Below, piece after piece: positions 28,501-38,711 of a stretch of DNA of 64,000 bases (within the stretch, counting starts at the first letter, position 1; each line of letters opens with the position of its first letter). The position numbers and the translations under genes were made by a program. Location: positions 34,009-98,008 of the forward strand of contig DHNY01000013.1 in assembly GCA_002409625.1 (NCBI GenBank), written 5' to 3'. The notes under the pieces were generated by a model. It was given only the letters and a program-made list of their open reading frames with translations. It searched no databases and had not been told where the DNA came from. Origin of the DNA: Anaerolineaceae bacterium UBA5404 (GTDB lineage: Bacteria; Chloroflexota; Anaerolineae; Anaerolineales; Anaerolineaceae).

Positions 28501-31500
28501 CTAGTGGCGTTTTCGTCGTTTTTTCTTGCTTTTGCTCTTGGTCTGCGGTTCATCTTCTGCTGAAGAATGCGCAATGCCTTCCTGGTTGGTAACCAGGTTG
28601 GGTCTAAAGCGGAACATGCGGCTGACCACCGTTTGTCGCACGGTTCCCATTAATTCGGAATACATGCCGCTGGCTTTGTGTTTGTACTGTACCAGCGGGT
28701 CTCGTTGGGCATAGGACTCCATGCGAATGGATACGCGCAATGCTTCCATTTCAGTGAGATATTCCACCCAGGATTCGGTAAAAGTGCCCAAAAGCAAGTC
28801 GCGATAGATGCGGTTTTGGGTTTCGTAACCCAGCACACTTTGAATCTCTTCGTGCATTTCTTCTGGAATATCATCGATCGGACTTTCCGCAATGGCATTG
28901 TATTGCTCTTCGCCCAGCGTTTTTGCCAGCGCTTTGCGGGATGGCTCGTGGGTTAGAGATATGGTGCGGTTCAAATTGCGTATGTTCATCAGGTCAGCTG
29001 CGCCAAAGACTTCAGCCAAGTGCTCTTCTGCACCTTTAAGATGTTCGATGATATCTTCGGTCAGCTGTGCCACATCAGCTTTGCGCAACTTTTCTGCCAT
29101 GGAATAAAGGTAATTCAGGCGCATATGCGCGCGGAATTGGCGTTGGCGCGAGCGTGGATCAAACCCAATGCGCTTGCCCATCGTGGTCATTTGCAGGGCT
29201 TTATACAAAGCTTCTTCATCCTCCAAAGCTTCCTCCAAGAGGGCTTGGTTGTTTTCGATATCACGCAGCACTTCACCATTTTCGCCAAACAGTCTTTCAG
29301 TGCGATGGTCAAGCGTATCCTGCGCCTGGTCCAAAAGGTTTTGTCTGGTGTCTGCCCAATCCTGACTGGCAAGATCGATGGCTTTAAAAGGCCAGCTTTC
29401 ACCGAATCGTTTTTCGAGCGTCAAAAGCGTTCTTCTTAAGGTGTTTAGGGTTACACCTGTCCGCAAAGCATCGCGCAAAGGTGCTTTCATGCTCATTGGA
29501 TCTTCACGCAAGGTGCGCTGCTCCGCGGCTGCCAGGCGCACCTGAACGCCCATCAGGCTGCTTAATTCAGCTTGTGGGTCACGAAGTTCTTCGGGGTCAA
29601 AGGTTTCCAAAAAAGCGTCCAATGCGTCGTTGCGTTCTGCAATCTGGTTCTTGATGGTTTCCTGGTTGCGCGTCAAAAGCAGGTCCACACCTTCAATGAC
29701 ATGTTCATTTTCTGCCTTAACTGCTTCTTGTGCCATTGTCAACAAACGGCGCTTGAGTTCGTCCAAAGTGTCTACATCTTCAAGTTCATTGGCTGCCATC
29801 TTTAAGGTATAGGAAGGGTAAACGCCAAATTCCGTGTTGATGGTGGATTGTATGTCTTCAAGCTGAGCCAAGAGCTTCCAGGGACCTTCGGCATCGATCA
29901 AAGCTTGCTCAACTTTGGGCGCGATTTCATTGCGCACCATATCTTGCACATCATCATGCAAGTCTTCTTTCAAAAAGATGCGGTCGCGTTGCTCATACAC
30001 ACGGTTACGTTGGGTGTTGAGCACGTCATCATACTCCAGCAAATGCTTGCGCACGTCAAAGTTCGAGCCCTCCACGCGGGTTTGGGCTTGTTCGACCATG
30101 CGGTTGATAATGCCAATTTCAATAGGCATGCTTTCATCCATTTTGAAGCGTGCCAGCATGGCTTCCATTTGGTCACCGCCAAACATACGCATCAGCTCGT
30201 CGTCCATTGCCAGATAAAAACGCGAGGAACCTGGGTCGCCCTGACGTCCCGCGCGTCCACGCAACTGGTTGTCGATACGTCGTGCTTCGTGGCGCTCCGA
30301 GCCAACCACGTGCAAGCCACCCAACTCACGAACCAAAGCCATTTGCTCCATGTATTGCTTAAAAGCGTCCACGGCAGTTTGTTGTTCTTCTTCAAGCTCA
30401 ACATTCAACGCGTTTACAGCTGCCAGGCGTTGAGGCATGGTCATGTTATAGGGATCAAGGTCACTGTGCTTTGCCAGAACCTGGTTGAGTTCTGAAAGCA
30501 AATTCTCGGGCAATTCGCCGCCAAGCTTGATGTCCACACCACGTCCTGCCATGTTAGTAGCGATGGTAACCGCGCCAACCGCGCCAGCTTTGGCAATAAT
30601 CAACGACTCTTCGGTATGCTTACGCGCATTCAAAACCTGGTGCGGAATACCAGAGTCAAAAACCGGTTTCAAGCGTTCCCAATGCTCCGGCTCTAAAGAT
30701 AAGAGCTCTAACAAGCCTTCGCGGTTGCTTTCATCGGTCAAATCCATTGTGTTCATGCCAAACTGACTGCCCAGCCGCCTCAATTCTGGCATGCGCAACT
30801 TCTGCAGGGGTTCATTTAAACCGGCAAGTTCCGGCGCATGTTGGTAATCTTCTTCTTTGGCGCCTTTGCTCAATCGCCAGGCACGCCTAATGAGGTTCAC
30901 TTGCACCACACGCCGCACCATGTCGGAGCTCATTCTGCTGGACAGGTGTTCAGAGCTTTCCACCGAGGTTGTACCCACCAATTGCGGCCGACCAATGGCA
31001 TGATAACGCAAAATTTCAAGCACAATCGCGCGCAGCTTGCCTTCAGCGGTACGATAAATGACATCCGGGTAATCCTTGCGCTTAAAGTACAAAGCGTTTT
31101 TGTTGGGGTCATCTTCCGCAAAGTAATAGGTATAGTCATAGCCAAACTCATCCTTGGCTTGGGTTTGATCGATACCCGAATCGGGTTGTTCAGCTTTATA
31201 TTCAAGGTTTGAAGGAATAGCCAGCACGTCCAAACCGTAAATGCGGAAGAATTCTTCTTTTTCGGTCATCGCGGTACCGGTCATGCCAGCCAGCTTTTTG
31301 TACATCCTAAAATAGTTCTGGATGGTTACCGTGGCGTGGGTGATATTTTCAGCTTCCACCTTAACGCCTTCTTTGGCTTCAACCGCCTGGTGCAAACCGT
31401 CTGACCAGCGTCTGCCAGGCATCATACGACCAGTAAATTCGTCCACAATAACAACCTCGCCACCCTGCACAATGTATTCCTTGTTACGATGGAAGAGGTA

Positions 31501-32493
31501 TTCAGCGCGCAAACTTTGCTCCAAGAAACCCAAAAGGCGGGCTTGTTCGGGAGTGATGTCTTCGGGCCGTTCTGGATCAGAAAGCGGTTCGCCAAGCATT
31601 TCCTCAACGTGTGCCACGCCAATTTCGGTTAAGGCAACCGATTGGTCTTTTTCGCTCACTTCAACATCTTCAGGTTGAAGCGCTTTAACGATTTTTGCCA
31701 TGCGATAGTAATTTTCCGAATCTTCATGTGATGGACCCGAAATAATCAAAGGCGTCCGCGCTTCGTCAATGAGAATGTTGTCAACTTCGTCGATAATCGC
31801 GTAGTGATGTGGCTTTTGCACGCGGTCATCCCAACGCATAGTGATGTTGTCGCGCAGGTAGTCAAAACCAAATTCGCTGTTGGTGCCGTAGGTGATATCC
31901 GCGGCATATGCGTGCTTGCGATGAACCGGTCGCAGTTGGTGTGTTTCTTCAAAAAGGGAGGACTCGTCCGGGTCAAAAATAAAGGCACGTTGCGAAGCCC
32001 CATCAGAAGCTGAAGCCGATTGCAATACGCCGGTGCTCATACCCAAAAAGCGATAAATCGCACCCATCCAGCGTCCGTCACGGCGAGCCAGATAGTCATT
32101 GACCGTAATCAGGTGTGCGCCTTTACCCTCAAGCGCGTTGAGGTAAAGTGGCAGTGTGGCACTCAGCGTCTTGCCCTCACCAGTGCGCAGCTCAGAGATA
32201 GAGCCATGATGAAGGTTGATTCCGCAGATGAGCTGCACGTCATAATGGCGCTGCCCTAAAACACGTTTGCTGGCTTCGCGCACAGTGGCGTAAGCTTCGG
32301 GAAGCAAGTCATCCAGTGTTTCGCCCTTGGCGAGTCGCGCTTTGTACTCGTCGGTTTTGGCAGCCAGCGCTTCGTCGCTTAAGGCTTCAAATTGAGGTTC
32401 AAGCGCGTTGATTTGCTCAACGATGACGCTAAGTTTGTCGATAGCTTTTTTATTGGGGTCCCCTGTAAAGAATCTTGCGATTTTTTGTAGCAT
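28501..32493 (-). CDS. secA: Protein translocase ATPase SecA, unusually long
   Basis: A 1330-residue SecA against about 800-900 in most bacteria. It has Walker A LRTGEGKT (102-109), IIDEVDNILIDEARTPLIISG, TNMAGRGVDIKLGG and GLHVVGSERHEARR with RGRAGRQGD. Relative to E. coli, roughly 100 residues are inserted in the second nucleotide-binding domain between VGTTSVESSEHL and HQVLNARKHTEE, and the helical scaffold region is much expanded. The C-terminus is a basic Lys/Arg tail without the zinc-binding CxC SecB site. The ATG at 32493 has GAGGA upstream. It leads the cluster with surE, a kinase gene and birA. Confidence 0.95.
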   Translation of the reverse strand: MLQKIARFFTGDPNKKAIDKLSVIVEQINALEPQFEALSDEALAAKTDEYKARLAKGETLDDLLPEAYATVREASKRVLGQRHYDVQLICGINLHHGSISELRTGEGKTLSATLPLYLNALEGKGAHLITVNDYLARRDGRWMGAIYRFLGMSTGVLQSASASDGASQRAFIFDPDESSLFEETHQLRPVHRKHAYAADITYGTNSEFGFDYLRDNITMRWDDRVQKPHHYAIIDEVDNILIDEARTPLIISGPSHEDSENYYRMAKIVKALQPEDVEVSEKDQSVALTEIGVAHVEEMLGEPLSDPERPEDITPEQARLLGFLEQSLRAEYLFHRNKEYIVQGGEVVIVDEFTGRMMPGRRWSDGLHQAVEAKEGVKVEAENITHATVTIQNYFRMYKKLAGMTGTAMTEKEEFFRIYGLDVLAIPSNLEYKAEQPDSGIDQTQAKDEFGYDYTYYFAEDDPNKNALYFKRKDYPDVIYRTAEGKLRAIVLEILRYHAIGRPQLVGTTSVESSEHLSSRMSSDMVRRVVQVNLIRRAWRLSKGAKEEDYQHAPELAGLNEPLQKLRMPELRRLGSQFGMNTMDLTDESNREGLLELLSLEPEHWERLKPVFDSGIPHQVLNARKHTEESLIIAKAGAVGAVTIATNMAGRGVDIKLGGELPENLLSELNQVLAKHSDLDPYNMTMPQRLAAVNALNVELEEEQQTAVDAFKQYMEQMALVRELGGLHVVGSERHEARRIDNQLRGRAGRQGDPGSSRFYLAMDDELMRMFGGDQMEAMLARFKMDESMPIEIGIINRMVEQAQTRVEGSNFDVRKHLLEYDDVLNTQRNRVYEQRDRIFLKEDLHDDVQDMVRNEIAPKVEQALIDAEGPWKLLAQLEDIQSTINTEFGVYPSYTLKMAANELEDVDTLDELKRRLLTMAQEAVKAENEHVIEGVDLLLTRNQETIKNQIAERNDALDAFLETFDPEELRDPQAELSSLMGVQVRLAAAEQRTLREDPMSMKAPLRDALRTGVTLNTLRRTLLTLEKRFGESWPFKAIDLASQDWADTRQNLLDQAQDTLDHRTERLFGENGEVLRDIENNQALLEEALEDEEALYKALQMTTMGKRIGFDPRSRQRQFRAHMRLNYLYSMAEKLRKADVAQLTEDIIEHLKGAEEHLAEVFGAADLMNIRNLNRTISLTHEPSRKALAKTLGEEQYNAIAESPIDDIPEEMHEEIQSVLGYETQNRIYRDLLLGTFTESWVEYLTEMEALRVSIRMESYAQRDPLVQYKHKASGMYSELMGTVRQTVVSRMFRFRPNLVTNQEGIAHSSAEDEPQTKSKSKKKRRKRH

Positions 32494-32538
32494 AATGTGT
32501 CCTCTTATGGGCTTAAAAACGAAATTGCCCAACTATGC

Positions 32539-32547
32539 ATTATAGCA
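32539..32547 (-). promoter_or_regulatory. Extended -10 promoter of secA
   Basis: TGC-TATAAT on the minus strand at 32547-32539. The predicted start near 32532 gives a 39-nt leader with a good Shine-Dalgarno sequence. Confidence 0.6.
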
Positions 32548-32667
32548 CGGGCGCTTTGCTTCTAGCCATTAGCATTGTGTTGGATTATTGCGGTTTTGTT
32601 AACGGCTGGTTTGGCGATGAGTCCTCCGCAGACGAGGCTTATTGTTCTCGCTGGGCTCTGTTGTTCA

Positions 32668-32825
32668 CGCCGACACACATCCAACATCTACACCTTCGGC
32701 GGGACGCCTCAGGAAGCAATTAGTGGAATGGATGGGTTAAAGCACGCTTCGGCGGGATGCCTCAGGAAGCAATTAGTGGAATGGATGGGTTAAAGCATGC
32801 TTAGGCGGGACGCTTTAGTAAGCGA
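32668..32825 (+). repeat. Dispersed repeat copy A: head plus 53-bp tandem units
   Basis: A head CGCCGACACACA...CATCTACAC is followed by units starting CTTCGGCGGGA at 32694 and 32747 and a decayed third at 32800, exactly 53 bp apart. The first two units are nearly identical, differing at a few sites. The same head and unit occur at 32970-33032 and, reversed, at 63883-64000. Upstream, GTTCTCGCTGGGCTCTG at 32644-32660 resembles sequence flanking copy B. No transposase is encoded here, and short ORFs across it have no coding support. Confidence 0.85.
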
Positions 32826-32969
32826 AAAAAGCTATCGGTGAGCCAGATTTCAATGTGGTTTCCTGTCCATGTTTCATTTTGGTCAATCAGTGAGCCCAGG
32901 CAAAAGAGATCTGCACACAGGTAGCACTGGCGACATCATAACAAAAATAACAATCAGAAAAACTGCTTG
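32826..32969. other. Spacer between repeat copies, no gene seen
   Basis: Low-complexity-free unique sequence between copies A and B of the dispersed repeat. No ORF with a start signal, RNA gene or promoter is visible. Confidence 0.4.
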
Positions 32970-33032
32970 TGGAGGCGTCCTCGCCGACACACAACCAACA
33001 TCTACACCTTCGGCGGGACGCCTCCGCAAGCG
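32970..33032 (+). repeat. Dispersed repeat copy B: palindromic element
   Basis: GTGGAGGCGTCC TCGCCGA at the left and TTCGGCGGGACGCCTCC at the right are imperfect inverted repeats around ACACAACCAACATCTACACC. The outer arms GGAGGCGTC and GACGCCTCC match perfectly. A long hairpin is therefore possible. The element lies about 120 bp downstream of the broken zinc-ribbon gene's stop codon. Confidence 0.8.
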
Positions 33033-33149
33033 TGGTTTATAGCCATGCTGGGCTCATAGTTCTCGCAGAACTTTGTTATTCACACCAAAGTGAAGCAACT
33101 TTGCGTTTTACCGCTTATGCCAAATCAAAAAATCTAATCCCTCTATGCT

Positions 33150-35546
33150 TCACTTGATAATGTTGTACTGGTAAGTCGTTTTTGGCGTGAATTCTTTGTT
33201 AACTGAGTTTATGGTCGGGTTTTCTCCCCATTGCTCATCACCAGCATCAGTGATTGCATGATATTGAAGTTTCGTAAAACCAGAACGTCCTGCCCTAAGA
33301 TTAAAACCAAAGTTTAGCCGATCTTCACCAACAGTAATATCCACGGTTCCACTCACCCTATCCGTATAAGCATAGGTTGTAACATACTCACTCATCGTAT
33401 TGCCTGCCATGGGCTCCAAAGGAGAGTGTTCAGTACGTTTGTAATCAACAATATAAGACACCTCAGCTGTACCAACACCGGATACTAAATTGATGCTCCC
33501 GGTCATTTCAAAATTTTGCAAAAGAACCCCAAAATGATCGATCTCTTGACTACCCTGAGAATACTCCGCATAGGGTACCTGAATCTTAAATGAGCCATCA
33601 GTTGCTATGGGAATGGTTGTTTGGGATCTTAATGCCAGGTCTAGCCAAATCAATGGCACGCTATACTGCCCTAAATTTGATGATCTGCCATCATCTACCA
33701 GGGTTAAACTCTTCACTTTTCCTTCATTCAAGTTAATTGTTAAGGATGGTGGAGACAGCTTGAACGGAATTGTTTTGACAGGATTATCCGATTCCGGGTC
33801 ACCATTTGGAAGATATACTTCAAGCGTGTGAGGCGAACCTGCTATGATGTGCCCTAAAAGGCTCATTTTGGTATTAAGTGTGCTTTTAAACATCACTGCT
33901 TGCCAATCGCTCACCTGCGCATTGGTGTTCAGCGGTGCAAAGCGTATGATATGGTCAATGTAGCCCTCTTCCTGATCCACAATCTCGACTGAAATCAAGG
34001 TATTCAGATAATCAACCAGCGAAATGAAAGCTTCGTCCAGTTTCCTTTGGTTATCGAGAGTTGCCTTTCGGGCTATCTGCTCAAACACACCTGGGAGTAT
34101 TTCTCTAAACAGTATCGCGCGCTTATTGGCAGAAACTTTGTTCCGGATCCGATCATTAAGTCCAGCGCCACCGCCAGTAAATGCCAAGTTAGGGCGCACC
34201 TCAGAAAGATAATAATCAACACCCAGCTTATTCTCTGCTGTCCAAAATCGCTTGGTATATTCATCCACCAGCGCTTCAATTTCCGCTCGCACGTCAGCAT
34301 CAGATTTGCCACCCTGGGTAACAATGGGGTAAAGCAGATTAAACCAGTCTGCAGAGGAACGATATCCGTCCTGTCCTTTGGTGTAATAAAGCGCATAGGC
34401 TTCATCATACATATCTTCGCGACCTTGCACTGCCTCTGTGCCAAATTTATTAATCGAATAGTCCACAAAGGCAATTGCCGCCATGCTGGCTGACATAACA
34501 GGACTGGCCAGCTTGCCAGCAATCTTACCAACCGTGTAATTCAATGCCGTTTTTAGACTCATTACGGTTGCTTCATGATAGTTTCCGTTATAAACAGCTA
34601 CCCCAACTTGCACAACAGAGGTCAAAAGCCCAATGTGTTCCAGCTTATCGCCGATTACATTGAGGACATCTTCACCGTATGCCAGGAAGCCAGTCGTTTG
34701 CATGATGCCCCCAAAAACACCAGAGCCAAGCGCCAATGAGGTGTCAACTGCCTCTATGCCAATATTAATAAACTCTAAAGTATCCTCAGATAGAGCATAA
34801 GCAGATATTGCATCCAAATATCTTTGAATATCCACACCACTCATATAAGGAAAGAGATATTTAGCATAGGCGCGACGTTTGCCTTCATCGCTAATCTTAA
34901 AAACGCCATACTTCGAAAGGTGATCCGTAAGAATAAGCACTTTTTCCCCGTCATACTGAAAGAAAACCGGCTCCCATGTGCCCTTCACTTCGTCAAAATA
35001 TGCCGCACCGGCGTGCTCATTTTTCCTGGTCTTTAGCGGGATTTCCAGCTCCACTACCCCAACTATCTCTGTGCCAGTGAGTGTAAACTCATAAACCTTG
35101 ATGTCTATGGGTTCTGACTCTTCCTCAGCAATCAGAGGAGGAGGATTATCCACAACCCGAATTTCTCCGGAAGCATTTTCAATATCCATCAATGCGTTGA
35201 GTTTAAAAGTAACCCCAGCATTTGAAATGGCAAGGTTTTCATTGTTAATACCCTCTGTTTTGGTTGTTTTGCCTTTGTTTAGAAAAGGAACCAAAACGAG
35301 GGAAATAAGCAAGGCAATGGCTACGATAAGTACTGTACCAGAAATGATGAGCGCAACAATCGGAATGGATCTTTTGTTTTTCTGAGCTACGGGTGTTGCG
35401 GTAAAAAACTGTGGAGGGGTTACGGGTGAGTGGTATTGCTAATAAGACGGTTGCATTGTGATGGGTTGCATTTTTTTTGACCCACAGTGATTGCAAAATT
35501 TTGCTTGATCTTCAAGCTGTTGACCACAATTGTGACAATATGCCAT
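33150..35546 (-). pseudogene. Zinc-ribbon/TM exported protein gene interrupted by an in-frame TAG
   Basis: The frame opens at ATG 35546 behind AAAGGAG and encodes a two-CxxC zinc ribbon (CHNCG at 4-8, CNHCG at 18-22). It hits TAG at codon 36 (35441-35439), then continues open in the same frame through a Pro/Thr linker, a transmembrane helix (PIVALIISGTVLIVAIALLI) and about 700 extracellular residues to 33150. Conservation of the frame on both sides shows one gene with a nonsense mutation, probably CAG to TAG. The exported part has a beta-rich N-terminal domain, a helical Gly/Ala-rich middle and a beta-rich end. I do not recognise its function. Without readthrough only a 35-residue ribbon is made. 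Confidence 0.82.
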
Positions 35547-35946
35547 TTCAAACACTCCTTTGTGTTTTCTTCTAACCCACGCTATAAATGGATGGCTTTG
35601 ATAATCTACCTTTAGCTTGTAATCAGACGGGTTTAGCCATCATTTTACATGCCAGAGGTATCAAGCTCTAATTTGCCTGTAAACTACAACGCTTTACAGT
35701 TTCGGTTTTCGCACTTTGATTTAATGACAAAAAACAACAAATTCATTAAAGTCCCTCCTCGGTTAAAACACAGCTAACTCAAAAATAATCCTTAACTTGT
35801 TAGACTGAGGAATCATCCTCGGTCAAAATAAAATAACACTACAAAATGTGCCGACAAAAGCCGACTTGTCCTCCTCTGAGACATGAATAGAATATCACAC
35901 AGGATTGATAAATTGGGTATGTAAAACAGGTAAATCGACAAGAGCA
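35547..35946. other. AT-rich intergenic region, no gene seen
   Basis: About 400 bp upstream of the broken zinc-ribbon gene. It contains a GAGGA/TCCTC mini-dyad near 35811-35824 and two similar CCTCGGT(T/C)AAAA motifs (near 35757 and 35817), but no supported ORF, tRNA or clear promoter. Confidence 0.4.
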
Positions 35947-35982
35947 AAAATCTACAATTAATATCGACTGGCTCAGTAGATT
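35947..35982 (-). terminator. Weak terminator-like hairpin after mutS2
   Basis: AATCTAC and GTAGATT can pair on the minus strand around a loop with a further ACTG/CAGT dyad, followed by TTTGC. The T tract is short. Confidence 0.35.
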
Positions 35983-36009
35983 ATAGAATTATTTTACCAG
36001 ATTTCTTGA

Positions 36010-38418
36010 TTAATCATGATCAAAAAAGACCACACTCACACCGTCGCCGCCTTCTTTTTCACCCCCAACTTCCCAGCGTTTCACAAAGGGTGAGTGACGC
36101 AGCTCATCACGTGTGGCATCCTTCATCGCGCCAGTGCCATGTCCATGCACCACCCTGCCAAAAAGCATACCCGCGGCAAAGCCTTTTTCAAGCCAGTCCT
36201 TGAGCTCATCCAAGCCATCATCCACCCGTTTGCCCCGCAAATCCAGCTCCAAACCCGGAGATGCCACCGAAGGCAAGCGTGTACGCCCTTTCTTTGCAGG
36301 TTTAAGGGCTTCAACCACGGGCTCTTCAACTTCTTCAGCCACCTTACGTCTCAAATCCTCTGCTCGCACACGCAACCGCAACACGCCGGCTTGCACTTCA
36401 AAAGTCTCGCCATCAATCGCGCTGATCACCGCCTCGGTGCCCAGCTTGCGTACAATCACTTTTTCGCCCACCTTCAAGGGTCCTTTTTCAGACTTGGGTC
36501 GGGGACGGCGCTTGATTTGGCGCGCCTTTTTCTCTTGCTTAACTTCGACCTGCTCAATCTTCTCAACAACCTGCGCCATCTCTTGCCGTTGCTCCGGTTT
36601 CGCCTGCAAACGCGCCAGGGTCTTACGCACCTCGCGCAATTCGCGACGCATATCCTCAAGCTCTTCCTCTGCCTTGTTTTGAGTGGCTTCAAGGATGGCA
36701 TCCTTGCGGTTTTCGATGTCATCAAGACGTTGATTGAGCTGTTTGCGCGTGTTTTCAGCATCTTTGCGGGCACGTTCTGCCTGGGCGTAGCTTTCCGAAG
36801 CCAAATCGCGTTGGCGGCGGATTTCTTCCAGCAAATCATCCGCGCCGAGCTCTGTGGGGTCAATATCCTGCTTTGCCATCTCGATAATTTCTGGTTTCAA
36901 ACCCAATCGCTCGGCAATCGCCAAAGCGTTTGAGCGACCAGGCAATCCAATGGTCAGGCGATAGGTTGGGCGCAAGGTTTCCAGATCAAATTCCAACGAA
37001 GCATTGACCGCGCCTTTGGTAACGTGCGCGTAAGCCTTTAGCTCAGGATAATGCGTGGCAACGATGCTGGTAATTCTTCGCTCCAGTAAATAGGTCAAAA
37101 CCGCGCGCGCCAGGGCAGATCCCTCTTGTGGATCGGTGCCCGAGCCAAGTTCATCCAGCAAAATCATCGAGCGATAATCTGCCCGCTTTAGGATGCGCAC
37201 CAACTGCGTGATGTGCCCCGAAAAGGTTGAAAGCGATTGTTCTATGCTTTGCTCATCGCCAATATCCGCGAAAACGTCCCGAAAAACGCTTAAAGAAGAA
37301 CCACTTTGCGCGGCGATAGGCATACCTGATTGTGCCATTAAAACCGCCAAACCCACCGTCTTGAGGGTGACCGTTTTGCCACCTGTGTTGGGTCCGGTTA
37401 GCACAATGGCGAAGTTTTCAGGGTCCATTTCCACGTCAATAGGCACCACTTTTTCTGGATCAAGCAAAGGATGCCGCGCGCGACGCAGGCAAACCACACT
37501 ACCTGGATGATGAACCGCAGGTTTGGGGTCAAAGGCGAGCAGCTCTGGTTCCACCGCGTCAAGCTCATCAGCATATTTGGCTTTCATCAAAATCAGGTCA
37601 AGCTCAGCCATGGCGCGATTGCTTTCCACCAAACTGTCATGCAATTCGGCTACCCGCAAGGTTAGCCCGCGCAATACGCGCAATACCTCATCGCGCTCTG
37701 CCAGCTCCAGCTCGCGGTACTCATTGTTCAACTCAACAACAGCTAAAGGCTCCACAAAAAGTGTTGCCCCACTCGCGCTTTGGTCATGCACAATCGACTT
37801 AAAACTACCCTTACACTCGGCACGCAAGGGCAAAACGTAGCGCCCACCACGTTGCGTGATGAGGGCTTCTTGGAGCAGTTTCATCGTGTTAGCATCGTTG
37901 ATATAGCGCATCAAGCGGTCCATCAACCGCGCGTGCACCACCTTTAATTTACCGCGAATTTGTCCAAGGGTTGGACTGGCGCTGTCCAAAACCTCACCAC
38001 GTTCATTAATCGTGCGGTTGATCAGGTCGATAAGACCAGAGCCATCCGTGAGACCCTCCGCGATATCGGCAAGATGAGGCAGTTCTTCAGCGCGGTTGAG
38101 GATGTTGCGTTTGGCATCCCGCGCGCTGATGAGCGTGTTACGCATGGCAATCAGATCCGGCGCTTCCAAAACAATTGCGTTTTGAGCCAAATTGACCAGG
38201 GGTGCCAGGTCAGTTACACCACTAAAGGCAAGGCTCTCGCTCAGGCTAAGCAAATAGCGTGCCTCACGGGTTTGGGCTTGCAAATCGAGCGCTTTGGGCA
38301 AGCTGCTTGTTGGACGCAGACGCGTGGCAAGAGCTTCAGAAGCGCTAAAGGAGGCATAAGCCTTTAGCTTGCCCAGAATTTTGTGGTATTCCAGCACGAT
38401 TAAAGATTTCGGGTTCAT
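36010..38418 (-). CDS. mutS2: Endonuclease MutS2
   Basis: An 802-residue MutS2. It lacks the mismatch-recognition domain of MutS and starts with the LEYHKIL core-clamp region. The ABC-type ATPase has Walker A GPNTGGKT near 335-342, and Walker B with LLDELGSGTDPQEG. A long charged coiled coil (about 520-620) follows, then a KOW-like segment and a C-terminal Smr nuclease domain with LDLRGKRVDD and VVHGHGTGAMK. MutS2 suppresses recombination and, in Bacillus, splits collided ribosomes. No Shine-Dalgarno sequence is evident before the ATG. Confidence 0.94.
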   Translation of the reverse strand: MNPKSLIVLEYHKILGKLKAYASFSASEALATRLRPTSSLPKALDLQAQTREARYLLSLSESLAFSGVTDLAPLVNLAQNAIVLEAPDLIAMRNTLISARDAKRNILNRAEELPHLADIAEGLTDGSGLIDLINRTINERGEVLDSASPTLGQIRGKLKVVHARLMDRLMRYINDANTMKLLQEALITQRGGRYVLPLRAECKGSFKSIVHDQSASGATLFVEPLAVVELNNEYRELELAERDEVLRVLRGLTLRVAELHDSLVESNRAMAELDLILMKAKYADELDAVEPELLAFDPKPAVHHPGSVVCLRRARHPLLDPEKVVPIDVEMDPENFAIVLTGPNTGGKTVTLKTVGLAVLMAQSGMPIAAQSGSSLSVFRDVFADIGDEQSIEQSLSTFSGHITQLVRILKRADYRSMILLDELGSGTDPQEGSALARAVLTYLLERRITSIVATHYPELKAYAHVTKGAVNASLEFDLETLRPTYRLTIGLPGRSNALAIAERLGLKPEIIEMAKQDIDPTELGADDLLEEIRRQRDLASESYAQAERARKDAENTRKQLNQRLDDIENRKDAILEATQNKAEEELEDMRRELREVRKTLARLQAKPEQRQEMAQVVEKIEQVEVKQEKKARQIKRRPRPKSEKGPLKVGEKVIVRKLGTEAVISAIDGETFEVQAGVLRLRVRAEDLRRKVAEEVEEPVVEALKPAKKGRTRLPSVASPGLELDLRGKRVDDGLDELKDWLEKGFAAGMLFGRVVHGHGTGAMKDATRDELRHSPFVKRWEVGGEKEGGDGVSVVFFDHD

Positions 38419-38459
38419 AGCAAGAAAAGTTTATCATAAAGGGCTTTAGTTCACATGGC

Positions 38460-38660
38460 GATTGGTTCTATTGCCCTGCGGTGAGACGCCGAGGGCATCA
38501 GTGGTATGCCATGCTGAACAGGGACTTGTTCGCACCGGTGTCTCTGGGTTTGATTGCGCCGGTGCTGCTTGCGTGCAGGCCTCTTTTATCTGCGCCCACC
38601 GAGCTCATTCCCTCCGTAGAAATCCACAGCGGAACAAAGTTGCCATGGTCCTAAATCAAT
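38460..38660. repeat. Degenerate repeat-like intergenic sequence
   Basis: This stretch is richer in GC than its flanks. GTGGTATGCCATGCTG near 38501-38516, followed by GTTCGCA, resembles GTGGTTTATAGCCATGCTG followed by GTTCTCGCA at 33033-33067, beside repeat copy B. GCCCT...AGGGC around 38473-38496 is a small palindrome, and CACCGGTG/GCCGGTG motifs recur. It may be a decayed member of the dispersed family; I see no gene. Confidence 0.4.
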
Positions 38661-38711
38661 TCTTTATAAAAAAGGTGTAAATTTCTAGACAATTGACAAA
38701 AAGGAGTCGAA

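Noticed and set aside
32694..32825. CRISPR array
   Set aside because: The 53-bp units are contiguous and nearly identical along their whole length, with no unique spacers and no cas genes.
32535..33157. Small plus-strand ORFs containing HLHLRRDAS across the dispersed repeats
   Set aside because: They arise from translation of the repeat unit itself, lack ribosome binding sites and appear in more than one copy for that reason.
35245..35496. Separate 83-residue ORF upstream of the zinc-ribbon gene
   Set aside because: It is an out-of-frame shadow of the broken gene: the biologically sensible translation (zinc ribbon, linker, TM helix) lies in the other frame across the TAG.
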